Source: Bacteroidia bacterium
GTDB lineage: Bacteria > Bacteroidota > Bacteroidia > J057 > JAIXKT01
Assembly: GCA_026932145.1 (NCBI GenBank)
Contig: JAIXKT010000001.1
Span: 153,843-199,178 of the forward strand
Reading direction: 5' to 3'
Length of the DNA stretch: 45,336 nucleotides
Both the position numbers and the translations under genes were made by a program. The number at the start of each line of letters is the position of its first letter. The first letter of the stretch is position 1. This document shows positions 41,549 through 45,336 of the stretch, one piece after another. Below the pieces are notes generated by a model. It did no database searches. It was not told the DNA's origin and saw only the letters and a list, made by a program, of their open reading frames with translations.

Positions 41549-43729
41549 ATGAAAAAAAATTATCAATTAGTAACTTTATTCATAATTGGTTGTTTATCAA
41601 TCATAAATGTTTCTGCACAGCATTGTGCTACTGATGAATATCATTCATATCGCTTGCGTCAATATCCAAATTTAATACAAAGCATACAGGATAATGAAGC
41701 ATATTACAGAAATTATATTAGTCAGCTAACGAACCATAAGACACAGGATGAAAACATAAAAGTTATCCCAATGGTTGTTCATGTGGTACATGACGGCATT
41801 CCCAAAGATCCAAGCGTTGATGATAGTATTTCAGCAGAGCAAGTTATCAGCCAGATAGAAGTATTAAACCAAGATATGCGCAAACAGCAAGGCACAAGAG
41901 GTTTTGGAGCAGGCGTAGATTATCGAATTGAGTTTGCCTTAGCGTCTAAAGACCCCAACGGAAGCCCTACAAACGGAATAACTTATACGGCTTCGTCCTT
42001 AGCAGACCACCAGATTTATGATCAAAATTTAAAAAACTTAATTAAGTGGGATCAGACCAAATATTTTAATGTGTGGTTAGTTAAATCTATCATTGGTGGT
42101 GCAAGTGGCGGATTGGTATTGGGTTATGCGACTTTTCCGACTTCCGGCTATCCTACGGATGACGGTGTCGTAATTCGCTCAGATTGTTGGGGAACGATAG
42201 GTATTGCCGGTGGCCCCGGCGGCGACAACAAGTATGGCCGTACCGCAACCCACGAAATTGGCCATTGGCTAAACTTAATGCACACATTTACCCAACCAGA
42301 CGGATGCGGAACCACAAACTGCAATACCTCCGGCGATAATGTATGCGACACCCCTCCGTCTTATACCCAAAATTTCGGAAGCAACAACCGGCAAAATACC
42401 TGCATCATAGATAACCCTGACCTCCCAGATAACACCCAAAACTATATGGACTATGTAAACGACCTCTATACCAATATGTTTACACAAGGTCAATATAACC
42501 GAACAATCTCTGCATTAAACAATCCCAATATTTACCAACGAAAAATGTGGGACGAAAGTAATTTACAAGCTACCGGAACCGGTAAATATGGTAAGTCAAA
42601 AGCTGATTTTTGGGCAAGTAACAAAACCCTTTGCGTAGGAGGTACAACCAAATTTATAGAATACTCACGAGGCCAGTGCAGCTACTTTGAATGGAGCTTC
42701 CCCGGCGGAACCCCCACAACCTCAAATAGTGCTAACCCAACAGTAGTCTATAACACCCCCGGAAAATACTCTGTCTCTTTAAAAGTGGGAAACCTAAATG
42801 ATACCTCTGCCGTTTATACAAGAACCGATTTTATTACTGTAACAGATGCAAAACAAACTCTTCCTTTCCATGAAGGCTTTGAAGACTATGCAAACTTCCC
42901 CAAAGATGGTTGGTTCATTGAAAATCAAGATGAAGCGAACCAAGCAACCAGCCGTACTTGGGAATCATGGCAATATGAAAGCGGCTTTGCCCAGAGTTCT
43001 GCCTGCGTTAGAATGCCTTTTTATTTCTACGCCAGCTATAACCATAACGACTTTTTGACCTCCCCAACTTTTGACCTTACAAATACTCCAAACCCAAAAT
43101 TATCATTTAGCTGGGCATACAGTCCTTTAATCTATGATAACTACAGTTCAAGCCCCAAATCAGAAACCTTAATTTATTCTGATACATTAACCATTGAAGT
43201 TTCTACAGATTGTGGTGCAAGTTGGTCTCCAGTTTGGAAAAAAGGTGGCTATCAATTAGCTACTGTACCACAAGACCAAATCACCTACAATACTTTATTT
43301 AACCAACTAACTGCTAATAAGTGGGATTCTACATTTATTAATCTAACTCCTTACGGAAATCAAGCCAGTATGCAAGTTCGTTTTAAAACTACTAACGGAT
43401 TCGGAAATAATCTATATTTAGATGATATTAAGCTCGTTAATGATACGACTTTATTCAGAGACGACTTAATTGCGCAAGCACGTTTAAAACTAACTCCAAA
43501 TCCAATTCAGGAAAAAACACTACTCTATTTGGATTTACCAACCCAATCTGCCGTTGAAATTGTTGTTACAGATGTATTAGGAAGAGAAGTTTGGAAAGAA
43601 AGTACAACTACATGGGGAGCAGGAATTCACAACCGCTCAATAGGATTTCCAGAAGCAGCCGGCTTATATAATGTGCGGGTTTTGGTAAATGGCCACAACT
43701 ATAACCTAAAAGCAATAAAAACTAATTAA
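41549..43729 (+). CDS. Secreted M43-type metalloprotease with PKD domain and T9SS sorting domain
   Basis: A 726-residue secreted protease. Residues 1-23 are a signal peptide (ending VSAQ). The zinc motif is HEIGHWLNLMH (H235, E236, H239, H245), and the Met-turn is NYMDY at 298-302, as in pappalysin/cytophagalysin proteases. Residues 360-432 are a PKD domain (EWSFPGGTPTT, YNTPGKYSVSLKVGN). Residues 440-630 look like a jelly-roll binding module. Residues 645-726 are a type A T9SS C-terminal domain (LTPNPIQEKTLLYLDLP, DVLGREVWKE, GLYNVRVLVNG). It would be exported by Sec, then carried across the outer membrane by T9SS. The small gene at 43734 begins 4 nt after it. Confidence 0.95.
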   Translation: MKKNYQLVTLFIIGCLSIINVSAQHCATDEYHSYRLRQYPNLIQSIQDNEAYYRNYISQLTNHKTQDENIKVIPMVVHVVHDGIPKDPSVDDSISAEQVISQIEVLNQDMRKQQGTRGFGAGVDYRIEFALASKDPNGSPTNGITYTASSLADHQIYDQNLKNLIKWDQTKYFNVWLVKSIIGGASGGLVLGYATFPTSGYPTDDGVVIRSDCWGTIGIAGGPGGDNKYGRTATHEIGHWLNLMHTFTQPDGCGTTNCNTSGDNVCDTPPSYTQNFGSNNRQNTCIIDNPDLPDNTQNYMDYVNDLYTNMFTQGQYNRTISALNNPNIYQRKMWDESNLQATGTGKYGKSKADFWASNKTLCVGGTTKFIEYSRGQCSYFEWSFPGGTPTTSNSANPTVVYNTPGKYSVSLKVGNLNDTSAVYTRTDFITVTDAKQTLPFHEGFEDYANFPKDGWFIENQDEANQATSRTWESWQYESGFAQSSACVRMPFYFYASYNHNDFLTSPTFDLTNTPNPKLSFSWAYSPLIYDNYSSSPKSETLIYSDTLTIEVSTDCGASWSPVWKKGGYQLATVPQDQITYNTLFNQLTANKWDSTFINLTPYGNQASMQVRFKTTNGFGNNLYLDDIKLVNDTTLFRDDLIAQARLKLTPNPIQEKTLLYLDLPTQSAVEIVVTDVLGREVWKESTTTWGAGIHNRSIGFPEAAGLYNVRVLVNGHNYNLKAIKTN

Positions 43730-43733
43730 CAAA

Positions 43734-44180
43734 ATGGTATCTACATGGATATTTGTTTCAGATAAAAAAATCCCTGAAACAGAAACTTTTCTTACTGACT
43801 TAAAACAACGATTAAGTTCATGGGATTCTCACGGAGAGTTAGTTCCTAATTCTTTTGAATTAATTGAGAATCAAATTATTATCGTGGATGCACAGCCTGG
43901 GGCAACTTCGGGATGCTCAAGAGATGCTTTGCATAAGATAGTGAATACTTTATTAGCTCTGTATGATTGTACAATGCTACCATCCAGTGAAGTTATCTAT
44001 CGAGCAAATGATCAAAGTATTCAAAATGTAGATTTTCGGAAAGTTCCGGAGATGCTGCAAAATAATACGATGACATCTGATACAATTATTTTTGATGCTC
44101 ATACCAGAATTTCAGGTGATACTTCTTGGGAAAAACCCTTAAAGAATACTTGGTTAGCAAAGTTTTTGCAGCCCGCTTGA
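43734..44180 (+). CDS. Small conserved Bacteroidota protein, not an ABC ATPase
   Basis: A 148-residue cytoplasmic protein without signal peptide or nucleotide-binding motifs. The pattern STWIFVSDKKI, then a WDSHGELV segment, a GATSGCSRDA segment with a conserved Cys, and a C-terminal SWEKPLKNTWLAKF matches a small protein family common in Bacteroidota. That family is often labelled ABC transporter ATPase in annotations, but it has no Walker motifs, and neither does this protein. The function is unknown. It starts 4 nt after the metalloprotease stop, so it is probably cotranscribed, though the two need not be related in function. Confidence 0.8.
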   Translation: MVSTWIFVSDKKIPETETFLTDLKQRLSSWDSHGELVPNSFELIENQIIIVDAQPGATSGCSRDALHKIVNTLLALYDCTMLPSSEVIYRANDQSIQNVDFRKVPEMLQNNTMTSDTIIFDAHTRISGDTSWEKPLKNTWLAKFLQPA

Positions 44181-44213
44181 TATTTTTCAGCTTTAGCGTA
44201 AAAATACTTGTAT

Positions 44214-44259
44214 CTTAACCTAAAAAAGGGGGCAATTTTGCCCCCTTTTTTAGGTTAAG
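44214..44259. terminator. Strong bidirectional terminator between convergent genes
   Basis: A 20-22-bp perfect hairpin with a GGGGGC/GCCCCC core and A6/T6 runs in its arms (44214-44235 with 44238-44259). The minus-strand gene's stop codon lies in its right arm. It separates two convergent genes and should end both. Confidence 0.9.
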
Positions 44260-45194
44260 CAAGCATACATCTTTCCGTATTTGATTACTTCATAATCAAG
44301 TTCTAATAATTCCTTAGCAAACTTTAATGATTTTTCTTTTGAGGTTTTAAAAAAAAAAGATACTCTTTGTAGCAAGTCTAAAGAAACTTGTTTTTCAAGC
44401 CAGCTACGAATGTTCATTTCTTTGCAATAATGCAGTTGATCTATTCGTTTTTTTACTTGGAATACACTGATATTTAATTTTTTAGCGATGCTTTCTACGG
44501 ATTCACCGGCTTTAATGAGTTCTTTTAATTTATCAAGGTTTTCAAAGTTATCTAATTCGTTTTTTTGAGAGTCGGTATAAGATTGTTTTAGTTTTTGGAT
44601 TTCTTCAATAAAAGCGTCCCAGTGGCTAAGCCCCATATCAATTCTAATACTTTGAACTTCAGAAAGGCTTTTTCTGTCGTCCGGTTTAGCAATGGCTAAT
44701 TGTTCTATTACATATTCGGTACAGATTTCAAAGGTCTTACAATTAGCTTCTTGTGCTAATTTTCTCCTGACTTCGATAAGTGCATCAAAATAATTGTATA
44801 ATTTTGGAGCATATAGTTCACGGTCAGTAATGTACTCCTCTGCCGGGCATTGTAAGAAGGTTTTACCTAAGTCTGTGAGTTTAAGAACTCCAAAATATTT
44901 GTCTTTAACGGTTAGATAACCACGCTTAACCAAAAGTCTAAAAAAACTTTCTAAATTTCGTTGTTCTATTGAAAGAGAGCCATATCCGGGTAGTTTTTGG
45001 TATTCCGGCTTTCTGATAATTGTCTCATTTCCAATTAATAATTCAATTAAAAACTGCCGAGAGTAGCGTTCTTTGGTATCTTGAATCAATTGTAAAATTA
45101 TTTTAAAAGTATCTGTTACATAGATAGACTTATTCCCAAAAGAGTTGTTTTTAGGTGTGTTTGTCATTTCCATAGCATTATTGTTAAAATTCAT
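44250..45194 (-). CDS. RecQ C-terminal-like RQC-HRDC-HTH protein without helicase domain
   Basis: A 314-residue protein that looks like the C-terminal third of a RecQ helicase. Residues 25-115 resemble the winged-helix RQC domain (TFKIILQLIQDTKERYSRQF, LPGYGSLSIEQRN, LLVKRGYLTV, LKLTDLGKTFL). Residues 130-203 are HRDC (FDALIEVRRKLAQEANCKTF, DMGLSHWDAFIEEI). Residues 220-255 are HTH_40-like (ELIKAGESVESIAKKLNISV). No helicase motifs precede it; the upstream 140 nt up to the window edge is AT-rich and non-coding. The start is the ATG at 45194; the frame extends to a TTG at 45254. It may bind branched DNA or partner with a separate RecQ, or be a remnant. A T10 run encodes FFF near residue 280. 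Confidence 0.8.
   Translation of the reverse strand: MNFNNNAMEMTNTPKNNSFGNKSIYVTDTFKIILQLIQDTKERYSRQFLIELLIGNETIIRKPEYQKLPGYGSLSIEQRNLESFFRLLVKRGYLTVKDKYFGVLKLTDLGKTFLQCPAEEYITDRELYAPKLYNYFDALIEVRRKLAQEANCKTFEICTEYVIEQLAIAKPDDRKSLSEVQSIRIDMGLSHWDAFIEEIQKLKQSYTDSQKNELDNFENLDKLKELIKAGESVESIAKKLNISVFQVKKRIDQLHYCKEMNIRSWLEKQVSLDLLQRVSFFFKTSKEKSLKFAKELLELDYEVIKYGKMYACLT
44349..44358. repeat. A10 homopolymer (T10 on coding strand) in the RQC-HRDC gene
   Basis: Ten A in a row encode the Phe triplet near residue 280 on the minus strand. It is the longest homopolymer I noticed in a coding region here and a possible slippage or error site. Confidence 0.6.
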
Positions 45195-45336
45195 GGGACA
45201 AAGTTGGCTGGTTTGCAGGGGGTTTTTATGGAAACTTTTTTCCCAAAGTAACAAGAGGCTTTGGGTCTTTTCGGAAAGGATAGAATTTTAAATTTTAAAA
45301 AATTTATAGTTTTATTGTATATGGATTCAAAAAATA
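45195..45336. other. Upstream region of the RQC-HRDC gene with an inverted repeat
   Basis: The last 142 nt are AT-rich. CCCAAAG at 45242-45248 and CTTTGGG at 45259-45265 form an exact 7-bp inverted repeat with a 10-nt gap. This could be an operator or hairpin near the promoter. No gene continues off the window edge that I can support. Confidence 0.35.

Noticed and set aside
43734-44180. ABC transporter ATPase label for the small protein
   Set aside because: No Walker A, Walker B or signature motif is present; similar proteins are known to carry this label in error.
1-45336. CRISPR arrays, tRNA/rRNA genes, insertion sequences or prophage
   Set aside because: No regularly spaced repeats, no tRNA T-loop pattern and no transposase, integrase or phage structural motifs were seen on either strand.

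Overview
This window looks like a chromosomal segment of a Bacteroidota bacterium, AT-rich, with no sign of a plasmid, phage or insertion sequence. The evidence is: (i) several promoters of the Bacteroidota type, with a -7 box TAnnTTTG (best example at 28932-28962, where a TTTG lies 19 bp upstream of TAGTTTTG); (ii) type IX secretion (T9SS) signatures, namely a PorE-like TPR/propeller/OmpA protein and a secreted M43 metalloprotease with a C-terminal T9SS sorting domain; (iii) bshA for bacillithiol; (iv) LytTR regulation, a TonB receptor with a carboxypeptidase-like N-terminal domain, and weak Shine-Dalgarno signals. I cannot place it below phylum level.

Layout. 1-1.9 kb: rsmA (minus), then a hypothetical gene translationally coupled to a short divergent queF (plus). 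1.9-5.5 kb (minus): a polyprenyl-phosphate-hexose-synthase-like GT2 interrupted by an in-frame TAG, coupled by ATGA to a large GT-C-like membrane protein, then a small lipoprotein. 5.6-8.3 kb (minus): histidine kinase plus LytTR response regulator. 8.6-11 kb (minus): two coupled GT4 glycosyltransferases. 11.3-16 kb: PorE-like protein (plus), bshA (minus), mpl (plus). 16-20.6 kb (minus): TonB receptor, DUF4198-like and PepSY proteins, preceded by a NarL-type regulator; both promoter regions carry the same TTAGA-N5-TCTAA inverted repeat. 20.7-23.1 kb (minus): queuosine-precursor transporter, PH/SHOCT protein and membrane GT2. 23.2-28.7 kb (minus): CheR, CheB, a HAMP-GAF-PAS-PAS-SpoIIE phosphatase and a UbiA-like membrane protein. 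29-33.4 kb (plus): FKBP, ilvE, ndk, hemerythrin-like and PD40-OmpA genes, probably one operon. 33.5-37.1 kb (minus): e(P4)-like phosphatase, MgtC, hemB and a radical SAM/SPASM enzyme. 37.4-44.2 kb (plus): a 597-residue protein with nitronate-monooxygenase-like motifs, dnaK, the T9SS metalloprotease and a small conserved protein. 44.3-45.2 kb (minus): a RecQ C-terminal-like RQC-HRDC-HTH protein with no helicase.

How genes work together. QueF and the YhhQ-type transporter serve the same queuosine pathway from separate loci. The TonB/DUF4198/PepSY set looks like a metal or siderophore uptake unit, possibly co-regulated with the adjacent response regulator through the shared operator. The CheR-CheB-SpoIIE set looks like a signalling unit that uses chemotaxis methylation enzymes with no receptor or CheA in sight. 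The PorE-like protein and the CTD-bearing protease fit the same secretion system.

Limits. All identifications come from reading motifs in the sequence; no database or structure search was run. Several starts were moved from upstream TTG/GTG codons to the first ATG where overlap or promoter position supported this. No tRNA, rRNA, CRISPR array or mobile element was recognised.
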